Positions 1-7,571 of a stretch of 64,000 nt of DNA are shown here, piece after piece (positions within the stretch are counted from its first letter, which is position 1; the number at the start of each line of letters is the position of its first letter). The DNA lies in assembly GCF_000378245.1 (NCBI RefSeq), contig NZ_KB899498.1:124001-188000 (forward strand), in the 5' to 3' direction. Both the position numbers and the translations under genes were made by a program. The stretch comes from Aromatoleum toluclasticum ATCC 700605. Its GTDB lineage: Bacteria > Pseudomonadota > Gammaproteobacteria > Burkholderiales > Rhodocyclaceae. Below the pieces are notes generated by a model. That model was not told the origin of the DNA. It worked only from the letters and a program-made list of their open reading frames with translations, and did no database searches.

Positions 1-296
1 TGAGTGTGCAGATTGCCGTCCAGCGTCGTGGGGGAAGCTTGCGCGATGCCTATCGCAAGTCGCTCGACTTCACCGGCAAGGTGGTCGCGCTAGTGGGACT
101 CACGATGGCTGCCGGCGTGATCACATGGGCATGGTCGCCGATCAAGTTCCAGGCCGACATGGGGATCCTGCTGACCTTCATGTTCCTGTGGAACATGCTC
201 GGTGCCCTGATCCTGATCCCGGCGCTGTCGCATTTCATGCTCAACCCGCGCGAACCGAGCAGCGCACGCGGAGCTCTCTTGCGCGCGGCGGCCTGA
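1..296 (+). CDS. MMPL/RND-family exporter, C-terminal end (5' cut by window edge)
   Basis: Only the last ~98 codons are present; the frame is open to the window edge. Two hydrophobic segments are visible, one around VVALVGLTMAAGVITW and one running from MGILLTFMF to the end, joined by the sequence KFQADMGILL. The same KFQADMGILL motif and layout occur near the C-terminus of the complete MMPL protein at 47263-49809, so this is a second exporter of that family. Such inner-membrane proteins move hydrophobic compounds or lipids using the proton motive force. The next gene starts 81 bases downstream on the same strand, so it probably heads or belongs to the following catabolic operon. Confidence 0.85.
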   Translation, partial: SVQIAVQRRGGSLRDAYRKSLDFTGKVVALVGLTMAAGVITWAWSPIKFQADMGILLTFMFLWNMLGALILIPALSHFMLNPREPSSARGALLRAAA

Positions 297-377
297 TTCC
301 TCAAGAAATTCAAGAAAGCCGACATCGCCCGGGCGGGCGACTGGCGGACAAGACAGACCACAACTGGAGACAAGACG

Positions 378-1343
378 ATGTTCGACCTCTTGCTGAGTGC
401 CGACATGATGCTGGCTGATCCCGACGACATGGCTGCGCGGCTGGTGAACAAGCTCGGCGTGCATGGCCATCCGAACTGGCGTCAGGCGTTCGACGACCAT
501 CCCTACATCGCGCATTTCCTGCGCGTGCACAAGTCGCTGGCGGTGTCTCCGACCCGGCTCGAACCGCAATGGCATCTGGATCGCGAGAACCCCGGCGACC
601 CGATGTTCCACGAGTTCCTCGAAAGCCTGAAGGACTACCAGGGACGCCATCGTCCGATGCTCACCCACTCGGTCGTGCTCGCGCTGCAAGGGCCGAAATT
701 CGACGCCTTTGTCGACAAGCTGATGCGGCGCGGGTTGCCGTTCCGGATGGCCCAGCGCACGCCGGACATGCCGTTCGACCGGTTGTGGCTCGGCGCGACG
801 CCCGAGCGGTCGCGTTACACCCCGGTGGTCGATGGCGGCCTGTGCATCGAGGTGATGCCGACCGAACCGCTGCAGATGCCGTCCGAGACATTCGCCGCGC
901 AACCCATGCAGCCGCGCGACCCGAAGCCGGGCGACATGGTGCGCGTCAGCGCGCGCGGGTTCCTCGTGCGCGATCTGGACGAGACACTGCGCTGCTGTTC
1001 GAAAAATCTCGACTGGGAGCCGAGCGGCGAAGTCGAAGCGCTGCACCGCGAGGGATACCGCCGCGCGACGATGCCCTTTACCGTGGCCAACAGCGCCAGC
1101 CTCGACGTGATCCAGCCCAGCCGCTGGAACAGCGACGCGGGCCTGTACCTGAACAACTGGGGGCCGGGTCTTTACTACATCCGTATCGCAGTGAATGGCC
1201 TCAAGGCCAAGGCCGAGGACTTGCGCGCGCGCGGGACCCGTTTCCAATGGATCGAGGAGTCCGAAGCCGTCGGCGGTGGCGCGATGATCCGGATCGACCC
1301 GAGCGAGATGCGCGGGCAGCTCATCGAGTTCGAGGAGGTCTGA
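378..1343 (+). CDS. VOC-superfamily (glyoxalase/dioxygenase-fold) protein
   Basis: 321 residues. The ATG is preceded by GGAGACAAG at good spacing. The C-terminal half (from about residue 187) has the VOC beta-alpha-beta start FLVRDLDETL followed by a late strand ending in GQLIEFEEV, where a metal-binding Glu often sits. The N-terminal half looks like a diverged second VOC module. VOC proteins include ring-cleaving dioxygenases, epimerases and isomerases, and the sequence alone does not say which this is. The usual first metal-ligand His of the C-terminal module is not obvious, so it may not be a classical extradiol enzyme. It lies one base upstream of the crotonase gene, clearly in the same operon. 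Confidence 0.7.
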   Translation: MFDLLLSADMMLADPDDMAARLVNKLGVHGHPNWRQAFDDHPYIAHFLRVHKSLAVSPTRLEPQWHLDRENPGDPMFHEFLESLKDYQGRHRPMLTHSVVLALQGPKFDAFVDKLMRRGLPFRMAQRTPDMPFDRLWLGATPERSRYTPVVDGGLCIEVMPTEPLQMPSETFAAQPMQPRDPKPGDMVRVSARGFLVRDLDETLRCCSKNLDWEPSGEVEALHREGYRRATMPFTVANSASLDVIQPSRWNSDAGLYLNNWGPGLYYIRIAVNGLKAKAEDLRARGTRFQWIEESEAVGGGAMIRIDPSEMRGQLIEFEEV

Positions 1344-1344
1344 C

Positions 1345-2181
1345 ATGGCATCCGACCTTGCGGTCAAGAACGCGGGCGCCGAATCGATGGCGGTCCCGCT
1401 CAACGACGCCGTGGCCGTGGAGCGTCAGGGCAGCATCGGCTGGATCATGCTGACCCGTCCGGCCCAGATCAATGCCATCAACGACGACATTCGCACCGGC
1501 GTTCCGCAGGCTCTGCGGGATCTCGAGGCAGACCCGTCGATCCGCGTGATCGTCATTCGCGGGGATGGCCCGCGGGGCTTCTGCGCGGGCGCCGACATCA
1601 AGGAACAGCGTGGCCCCGAGACCTCGATCGAAGTGCGCCGGCGCATGCAGGGCGCGCGCTGGGTCGAGGCGTTCGATGCGGCCGAGAAACCCACGATTGC
1701 GGCCATTCATGGCTATTGCATGGGAGGGGGCATGGAGCTCGCCCTTGCTTGCGACATCCGCTTTGCCACGCCCGACGCGGTTTTCAGTCTGCCTGAGACT
1801 GCCCTGGGCCTGATTCCCGGCGGCGGGGGAACCCAGCGCCTGCCGCGCGTGGTGGGGCCGGGTCGGGCGATGGACCTGCTGCTCACCGGTGACCGTCTGA
1901 GCGCCGATGAAGCGAAGGCGATCGGGCTGGTCACGCGGGTGGCGAGCGCGCCGGACAAGCTGGTGGAAGAGGTGCGTGCCTTCGCGATGCGCATCGCCTC
2001 ACGGGCGCCGGCGGCGACGCTGTGCGTGAAGCGCGCTGCGCGTGCCGCACTCGACGTGGACCTCAAGAAGGGCTTGGACCTCGAGCTGGATCTTTTTGCA
2101 CTGCTCAAACCCAGCGACGACGCGAGGGAGGCGGCGACCGCCTTTCGCGAAAAGCGCGAACCGCGCTTCACCGGTCGCTAA
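1345..2181 (+). CDS. Enoyl-CoA hydratase/isomerase (crotonase) family
   Basis: 278 residues with an N-terminal extension of about 25 residues before the crotonase core. The oxyanion-hole segments GFCAGADIKEQ and HGYCMGGGMELALACD are both present, followed by SLPETALGLIPGGGGTQRLP, which keeps the Glu equivalent to rat hydratase Glu164. The Glu144-equivalent position (FATPDAVF) is not conserved. The C-terminus has the usual FREKREPRFTGR. It probably hydrates an enoyl-CoA in beta-oxidation of the operon's substrate. The start lies one base after the VOC stop codon, with GAGGAGG as ribosome site inside the upstream gene. Confidence 0.9.
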   Translation: MASDLAVKNAGAESMAVPLNDAVAVERQGSIGWIMLTRPAQINAINDDIRTGVPQALRDLEADPSIRVIVIRGDGPRGFCAGADIKEQRGPETSIEVRRRMQGARWVEAFDAAEKPTIAAIHGYCMGGGMELALACDIRFATPDAVFSLPETALGLIPGGGGTQRLPRVVGPGRAMDLLLTGDRLSADEAKAIGLVTRVASAPDKLVEEVRAFAMRIASRAPAATLCVKRAARAALDVDLKKGLDLELDLFALLKPSDDAREAATAFREKREPRFTGR

Positions 2182-2221
2182 GCGACGCGCTCCGCGCAGA
2201 CAAGAATCAGGAGACAGACAG

Positions 2222-3052
2222 ATGAGCGAGCGAAAACTGGATGGCCGTGTCGCGATCGTGACCGGTGCGGCCGGCGGCCTCGGCGCCGAATCGGCCCGCG
2301 TGCTGGCGATGCACGGTGCGAGTGTGGCAATCACGGACATCGATCTCGACGGCGCACGCAAGGTGGCCGCCGAGATCGAGTCCGGCGGTGGGCGTGCGTT
2401 TGCCGTGCAGGCCGACGTGTCGTCCGAGGCGGATGTCGCGGCGATGGTCGCGGCGGTGGTGGACCGCTTTGGGCGAGTGGACGTCCTGTACAGCAATGCG
2501 GCGATCCTGAGCGTCGAGCAACGCCAGCGCGACCGCGACGTTGCCAACATGGACGTCGAGGCGTGGGATTGCGCGATGGCGGTGAATCTGCGCGGTGCGA
2601 TGCTGTGCGCCAAGTATGCGATTCGCGAGATGCTCAAGCAGAAGAAAGGCTCCCTGATCTTCGCGACCTCCGGGCTCGGCGCCCAAGGCGACCTGTCGCT
2701 GTCGGCCTACGCCGCCTCGAAGGCGGCGCTGATGATGCTCAGCAAGTCGATCGCGACCCAGTACGGCAAGGAGGGCATCCGCTCCAACGCGCTGCAGATC
2801 GGGCTCGCGCCAGCAGAGAATGCCCATGGGAGCATGCCGCCGGCCGTGATCCAGATCATCCGCGACAACCACCTCACGCCCGATGTCGGCACCCCGCGTC
2901 AGATCGCCGACGTGGTGGCCTTCCTCGCGTCCGACGAGTCGTCCTTCGTGACCGGCACGACGTTGGTCGCCGATGGCGGTTTCTCATGCCACACGCCCTC
3001 GCTTGTCGCGATGAAGGCCCTCTTCGCGCAGACCGGCGCGAAGAGTATGTAA
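2222..3052 (+). CDS. Short-chain dehydrogenase/reductase (SDR)
   Basis: 276 residues from the ATG after AGGAGACAGACAG; longer in-frame starts lie inside the crotonase gene and lack homology. The NAD(P)-binding motif TGAAGGLG is at residues 14-21, and Asp39 after the second strand (AITDID) suggests NAD preference. Catalytic Ser150, Tyr163 and Lys167 (YAASK) are all present, and the C-terminal VADGGF loop is typical. It likely oxidises a hydroxyl group, either a hydroxyacyl-CoA or a ring alcohol. It is co-directional with its neighbours and follows the crotonase by 40 bases. The substrate is not determinable. Confidence 0.92.
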   Translation: MSERKLDGRVAIVTGAAGGLGAESARVLAMHGASVAITDIDLDGARKVAAEIESGGGRAFAVQADVSSEADVAAMVAAVVDRFGRVDVLYSNAAILSVEQRQRDRDVANMDVEAWDCAMAVNLRGAMLCAKYAIREMLKQKKGSLIFATSGLGAQGDLSLSAYAASKAALMMLSKSIATQYGKEGIRSNALQIGLAPAENAHGSMPPAVIQIIRDNHLTPDVGTPRQIADVVAFLASDESSFVTGTTLVADGGFSCHTPSLVAMKALFAQTGAKSM

Positions 3053-3062
3053 GGGGTCGTCC

Positions 3063-3989
3063 ATGAAAGCAGCTGTCATCAGCGAGCGGGGTGCCGCTCC
3101 GGTCGTGCAGGAGTTTCCGGAACCGGCGCCACAGGAAGGCGCCGTCCTCATCGACATGGACACGGCAGGGCTCGGGGGCTGGGACGTACTCGGCGCGTAC
3201 CGGCTGGGCGTGCAATACCCGTGCGTGATCCGCGGCGAAGGCGTGGGCAGGGCACCGGACGGCCGCCGCGTGTATTTCGGCGAGCGCTCGGTGATGCCCT
3301 TCGGGGCGTGGGCAGAGCGTACGCTGGTGCCGGCCGATGAGGTCTGGGACGTGCCCGACGACGTCGACGACAAGACCGCGATCACGATGGGTATCGCCGC
3401 CACCGGCGCACTGGTGCCGCTCGAGCAGGCCAACATCCAGCGGGGTGAGCGGGTGCTGGTGCTCGGTGCCACCGGCACACTAGGGCAGGTCGCGCTGCAA
3501 CTCGCCCGCTATCTCGGCGCGGGCAGGGTCGTCGCGGCCGCACGCTCCGCCGAGACCCTGCAGCGCCTGAAGACGCGCGGGATTGCCGACGAAGTCGTGG
3601 CGCTCGGTAGCGAGAACGATGTCGCGGCGTTGAAGGACGCGGCGGGCGACGGTTTCGACGTCGTGCTCGATCTGGTGTGCGGGCAGCCGATGCTCAACGC
3701 CCTCAAGGCGACCCGATGGGGCGCACGCATCATGACGATCGGCACAGGTGCGGGGCGTCAGATCAATCTCGACATCGCCGATCTGCTTTTCCGCACGCTG
3801 TCATGCGTAGGTACGGGGCAGCGCCCGCCGGCCGATCGCCACGCGATCTGGGAGCGCCTGCTGCGCATCGCACACGCAGAGAATATCCAGGTCGACTACG
3901 CCGACTACACGCTGGATCAGGCCGCCGAAGCTTGGGCGTCGCAGATTGCCGGGCCGCACGCGAAGATCACCGCGCGAATCAGGGGCTGA
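3063..3989 (+). CDS. Medium-chain dehydrogenase/reductase, quinone-oxidoreductase-like
   Basis: 308 residues, MDR superfamily. An N-terminal GroES-like part is followed by the Rossmann motif VLVLGATGTLGQVALQLARYLGAGRVVAAARS. The catalytic zinc ligands of alcohol dehydrogenases are not evident, so it belongs with the zinc-free NADPH:quinone oxidoreductase or enoyl reductase group. It starts 10 bases after the SDR stop, so the two are likely translated from one mRNA. A role in reducing an activated C=C bond or quinone is inferred. The protein is slightly shorter than the usual 320-340 residues of the family. Confidence 0.85.
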   Translation: MKAAVISERGAAPVVQEFPEPAPQEGAVLIDMDTAGLGGWDVLGAYRLGVQYPCVIRGEGVGRAPDGRRVYFGERSVMPFGAWAERTLVPADEVWDVPDDVDDKTAITMGIAATGALVPLEQANIQRGERVLVLGATGTLGQVALQLARYLGAGRVVAAARSAETLQRLKTRGIADEVVALGSENDVAALKDAAGDGFDVVLDLVCGQPMLNALKATRWGARIMTIGTGAGRQINLDIADLLFRTLSCVGTGQRPPADRHAIWERLLRIAHAENIQVDYADYTLDQAAEAWASQIAGPHAKITARIRG

Positions 3990-4015
3990 GCGGCAAGGGG
4001 CAGGGGAGGCTGGGC

Positions 4016-4972
4016 ATGGGACGATGGTGGGCGGTCGCGCTGTCCGAGGCGGTGCACGGTGACAAGGCGCTCGCGGTGACTTGCGAAGGCGAGCAACTCG
4101 CCGTGTTTCGCGACGGGAAGGGCGCCGTGTTCGCGCTGGAGGACCGGTGCCCGCACCGGCGTGTGCCGCTGTCGCCCGGGCCCGTGAAACCCGGTGGTCT
4201 TCAGTGCCCCTACCACGGTTGGACCTTCGACGGCGCGACGGGCCTGTGCAATGACATTCCCAACCTGCGTCGCGATGAGCGGGTGCCGGCGCGTTATGCG
4301 GCGCGCGCCTTTCCGGCGGCCGAGGCGAACGGCTTCATCCACGTATGGCGGGGGGCGGGAACGCCCGCCGCCGTATTGCCCGGCGCGTGGTATCGCGCGG
4401 CAGGTCGCGAACAGACCGGTTCAGCGGTGGCCAATATCGCGTTCGACCAATATCTCGACGTGATGCTCGACGGCCCGGAATGCCTGCTTTCCTTCCCCGG
4501 CGTGCACATCACCGATTTCTTCCTCGGCGATCCGCGCCGCGACGGCGAGCATCTTGTCCTCGATCGAGGCGCGGTGTGGAAGGGCAAGGGAAATGGGCCG
4601 GCCTTCGTGCGAGACCATTCGCTCTGGGTACGTACTCGCGTACCGGTAAGGGGCGGTGACATTCGCGTGGAACTCCTCAGCGCCGAAGAAGATCCGCTCG
4701 TCACGATCTTCATCGCTGCCAGCGAGAACAGGCGGGGTACCACCAGTCTGGTCTGGCGCGGTTTTCTTCATGCCATGGCAGCGCCGCTGCCGTGGCGGTG
4801 GCGGACGGCGCGGGCTATCGGACGTGCTCCGTTCGCAATCTTCCCCCATATCGACGGCGCAGCCGTGGCGGCACTCGAAGTCGCACCGTCACGAGATCGC
4901 AGATTGGCGAAGACCGATACGAGGATGCCGGCCGAGCGCGTGGTGCCGGTGCAGGAGAGGTGCGCAGTATGA
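4016..4972 (+). CDS. Rieske [2Fe-2S] protein with degenerate oxygenase catalytic domain
   Basis: 318 residues from the ATG after GGGGAGGCTGGGC. A complete Rieske site is present: Cys45-Pro-His47 (RCPHRR) and Cys64-x2-His67 (CPYHGW). The rest resembles a ring-hydroxylating oxygenase alpha subunit, but the mononuclear iron motif is missing. Aligned to the neighbour's DLTHADFLH, this protein reads DVMLDGPEC (148-156), with Leu and Cys where the two His ligands should be. It probably carries electrons but cannot bind the catalytic iron. The next gene overlaps by four bases and has exactly the opposite defect, which suggests a two-protein oxygenase. The match to Rieske proteins is sure; the pairing is inference. 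Confidence 0.88.
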   Translation: MGRWWAVALSEAVHGDKALAVTCEGEQLAVFRDGKGAVFALEDRCPHRRVPLSPGPVKPGGLQCPYHGWTFDGATGLCNDIPNLRRDERVPARYAARAFPAAEANGFIHVWRGAGTPAAVLPGAWYRAAGREQTGSAVANIAFDQYLDVMLDGPECLLSFPGVHITDFFLGDPRRDGEHLVLDRGAVWKGKGNGPAFVRDHSLWVRTRVPVRGGDIRVELLSAEEDPLVTIFIAASENRRGTTSLVWRGFLHAMAAPLPWRWRTARAIGRAPFAIFPHIDGAAVAALEVAPSRDRRLAKTDTRMPAERVVPVQERCAV

Positions 4973-6012
4973 GCGAAGTCCCGATGATGGATGCGGCAGG
5001 GCGCGAAGCGGAGGCGACCTCCAAGCGCGACTGGGTACCGGTCAATCTCGATCTGCGCGACACCTGGTTTCCGGTCGCCTACAGTGCCGACATCGGCGAG
5101 CGGGCGGTACGCCGTATCGTCCATGCGCAGGACGTATATCTATGGCGCGACGGCGGGAGGTTATATGCGGCGGAGTTTCGCCCCGACCGCCTTGAAGCGA
5201 TGCGCGCCGGCGCAAGTGCCTTCACGAACGGCTCCGGTTTCTATCCGGCTGTCGAGCGCTACGGGTATATCTGGGCGTGGTACGGAAACCCCGATAACGT
5301 GCACGAGGAACTGATCCCGAACATCCCCTTCCTGCCCCCCGATGGTCAGGGGATCCCCCGCTACACACAGCGCGCGGTGCGCTTTGATGCGGCCTCGCCG
5401 CTGTCCGTCGAGAACCTCATCGATCTGACACATGCCGACTTTTTGCATGCCAACGCGATCGGTGACGGCCAGTCCGAGAACGATGTCGTCGAGGTCCATT
5501 CGACCTCCGAGACGGTGACTCGCATCCGCAACGTCACCCGCAAGTCGGTGGCACCGGTGATGCGCTGGATCGGAGGCGTACGCGCCCAGTACCAGGATCT
5601 GCGCGCAGTGCTGCATGTCCATCTGCGCAACAACGTGTGCATCTCTTACCCGAACTTCACCCCGGGCTACCCGATTCCGAACGTGCAGCCCTTTGTGCCT
5701 GTCGGCAAGCACCGTTCTCGTGTTGACCAGACGAACTACACTGTCCACGCGCCGGCACCGTTTCGCTGGCTGATGCCGCGCATCTCCTACGTGATCCAGC
5801 CACAGGACAACTCGGTGCTGCGCCCTCAGAACGCGCGCTATTTCGAGTCCACCGAACGCCGCGACCTGAGCTCGCGTTTCGACGGCCCCGGCAATCGCTA
5901 CCGATTGCTGATGATGCGTCTCGCCGAGAGGCAGCAGCGCGGGGACTTCGGCTACGGCGCCGATGCTGACCCGAGTGCCGACATTTCGGCAGTGCTCGGC
6001 ATGCGGGGCTGA
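4969..6012 (+). CDS. Rieske-type oxygenase catalytic domain lacking the Rieske cluster
   Basis: 347 residues, with an ATGA overlap with the upstream gene. The N-terminus begins like a Rieske oxygenase (DTWFPVAYSADIG, residues 31-43), but the Cys-x-His and Cys-x2-His pairs are absent, and residues 56-100 contain no Cys at all. The catalytic domain keeps ENLIDLTHADFLH (148-160), giving the Asp152/His155/His160 arrangement of the mononuclear non-haem iron site. The third iron ligand could not be assigned. It may receive electrons from the Rieske domain of the overlapping partner, as described for NdmC with NdmD in caffeine demethylation. A non-oxygenase role is also possible. Confidence 0.85.
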   Translation: MSEVPMMDAAGREAEATSKRDWVPVNLDLRDTWFPVAYSADIGERAVRRIVHAQDVYLWRDGGRLYAAEFRPDRLEAMRAGASAFTNGSGFYPAVERYGYIWAWYGNPDNVHEELIPNIPFLPPDGQGIPRYTQRAVRFDAASPLSVENLIDLTHADFLHANAIGDGQSENDVVEVHSTSETVTRIRNVTRKSVAPVMRWIGGVRAQYQDLRAVLHVHLRNNVCISYPNFTPGYPIPNVQPFVPVGKHRSRVDQTNYTVHAPAPFRWLMPRISYVIQPQDNSVLRPQNARYFESTERRDLSSRFDGPGNRYRLLMMRLAERQQRGDFGYGADADPSADISAVLGMRG

Positions 6013-6060
6013 TTTCTGCAATCCGGACTCCGTCCCGGTACAGGGCAACTCGGCACGACC

Positions 6061-7233
6061 GTGATCCTGGCGGGCTTGGCGATGCTCGGCCCGTTTTCGA
6101 TCAACACCTACCTTCCATCCTTCGGGGAAATGGCGGTGGTGCTCGGCACGGATCGAGTCGCGTTGCAGCAGACAGTGGCGATCTACTTCGCCGCCTTTGC
6201 CTTCATGGCCCTGTGGCATGGCACGATCTCGGATTCCTTCGGGCGCCGCCGCGTGGTGCTGGCCGGTCTGGTCGTCTATGCATTGGCGTCGCTCGGATGC
6301 GCGCTTGCGACGCAAGTGGAGCAGTTGTGGGTTCTGCGGGCACTCCAGGGCTTCTCGGCGGGGGCCGGGATCGTGATCGGTCGCGCCGTCGTCCGGGACC
6401 TGCATGAAGGGCCGCGTGCGCAGCGCATGATGTCGCAGGTGGTGTTGATGTTCTCGATCGCACCTGCCGTCGCTCCTTTGGTGGGCGGCTGGTTGCAGGT
6501 CGCGCTGGGCTGGCGCTCCGTATTCGTGTTCCTGTGCCTGCTTTCCACCAGCCTGCTCGTCGCCGTGTTTTTCGGATTACCGGAGACCCTGCCAGCCTCG
6601 CAGCGTCACCCGTTCAATCCGGCGGGTGTGCTTCGCGGTTACGCGTCCGTGCTCGGAAACGCGCGCTTCATGAGCTGGGCACTGGCGTATGCCTGCATGT
6701 TCGGCGGCTTCTTCCTTTACGTCCTGTCTGCGCCGGTGTTCCTGATGGAGCATCTTGGCCTGGGCGAGACCGATTTCCTGTGGATGTTCGGACCTGCGAC
6801 GGTGGGGCTGATGTTGGGTTCCGCGCTTGCGGGCCGCCTTGCGCAGCGCTGGTCCACGGCATCCACGCTGAATACCGGGTTCGCGATCATGGCTGCCGCC
6901 ACGCTCTGGAATCTCGCCGTGTGCCTCGTCGAACCCGGCGGCACGGCGTGGTATGTGGCGTATCTCCTGTTCTTCAATCTGGGCATGTCGGTGATGATTC
7001 CAACGATCACGGTGCGCGGCCTGGATTGTGTACCGGAGCGCCGCGGCACCGGCTCATCGGTTCAGCTGTTCATCCAGACGGGATTCAACGCCTGGATTGC
7101 CGCGGTGCTGGCGCCACTGATGTGGCATTCGCTGCTGTCGCTCGCGCTGGGAGCCGCTGCTCTTGCCCTGTGCGGCGTCCTCGGGGTGGCCGTGGCGGGC
7201 CGCCTGTCCAGCATCTCCGAGGCCCATCAATGA
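6061..7233 (+). CDS. MFS transporter, Bcr/CflA drug-resistance type
   Basis: 390 residues as called from a GTG. About 12 hydrophobic segments are visible. The MFS loop signature DSFGRRRVVLAG lies after the second segment and RALQGFSAGAGIVIGRAVVRDL after the fourth, typical of the Bcr/CflA subfamily. The N-terminal FSINTYLPSFGEM matches the first helix and periplasmic loop of that group. The start is uncertain: no ATG is available, the frame is open back to the preceding gene's stop at 6012, and the GTG lacks a strong ribosome site. It probably exports substrate or a toxic intermediate. It is the last gene of the plus-strand operon, 44 bases from a convergent gene. Confidence 0.85.
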   Translation: MILAGLAMLGPFSINTYLPSFGEMAVVLGTDRVALQQTVAIYFAAFAFMALWHGTISDSFGRRRVVLAGLVVYALASLGCALATQVEQLWVLRALQGFSAGAGIVIGRAVVRDLHEGPRAQRMMSQVVLMFSIAPAVAPLVGGWLQVALGWRSVFVFLCLLSTSLLVAVFFGLPETLPASQRHPFNPAGVLRGYASVLGNARFMSWALAYACMFGGFFLYVLSAPVFLMEHLGLGETDFLWMFGPATVGLMLGSALAGRLAQRWSTASTLNTGFAIMAAATLWNLAVCLVEPGGTAWYVAYLLFFNLGMSVMIPTITVRGLDCVPERRGTGSSVQLFIQTGFNAWIAAVLAPLMWHSLLSLALGAAALALCGVLGVAVAGRLSSISEAHQ

Positions 7234-7277
7234 GGGGCTGCTCCTTCACGGCTGCGCTATCGGCGAGCGACCGCGAA

Positions 7278-7505
7278 TCAGCTTGATCTTGCGGCCTGGC
7301 GGTAGCCCCGGAACAGGATCAGCGGCATCCGCAGCAGCGTCCGCCACCCGAGCAGCTGGAGCGCCTGCCAGCAGTCTTCGGGGCGGATCAGGATGGTGGT
7401 CGCCATCGAGCCCATGACCTTGCCCTTCATGACCAGCGTGTCGTCCTTTCGCTGGATGGACTTCACTTCGACCATCTCCACGCCTTCCTTGCTGAACATC
7501 TTCAC
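7278..7505 (-). CDS. Small hypothetical protein (75 residues)
   Basis: Not recognised. It starts 66 bases after the flavoprotein stop on the same strand and ends the minus-strand operon. The sequence is amphipathic, with a charged N-terminal half (KEGVEMVEVKSIQRKD) and a more hydrophobic C-terminal half around LGWRTLLRMPLILF that could sit at a membrane surface or against a partner. No cysteine-rich or DNA-binding motif is seen. Its placement behind a Rieske oxygenase/flavoprotein set suggests an accessory role. Codon use looks coding, but there is no homology I can name. Confidence 0.6.
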   Translation of the reverse strand: MKMFSKEGVEMVEVKSIQRKDDTLVMKGKVMGSMATTILIRPEDCWQALQLLGWRTLLRMPLILFRGYRQAARSS

Positions 7506-7571
7506 GGCTGCCGCTCTCCATCACGTTGGACGTGACCGCGACCGCGCGATGCGGTCGCGGCGTTCCACGGG

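Noticed and set aside
6013-6061. Read-through fusion of the Rieske-less oxygenase and the MFS transporter, which share a frame
   Set aside because: A clear TGA at 6010-6012 separates them and the MFS helix pattern begins near the GTG. A fusion is not needed, though the transporter's start remains uncertain.
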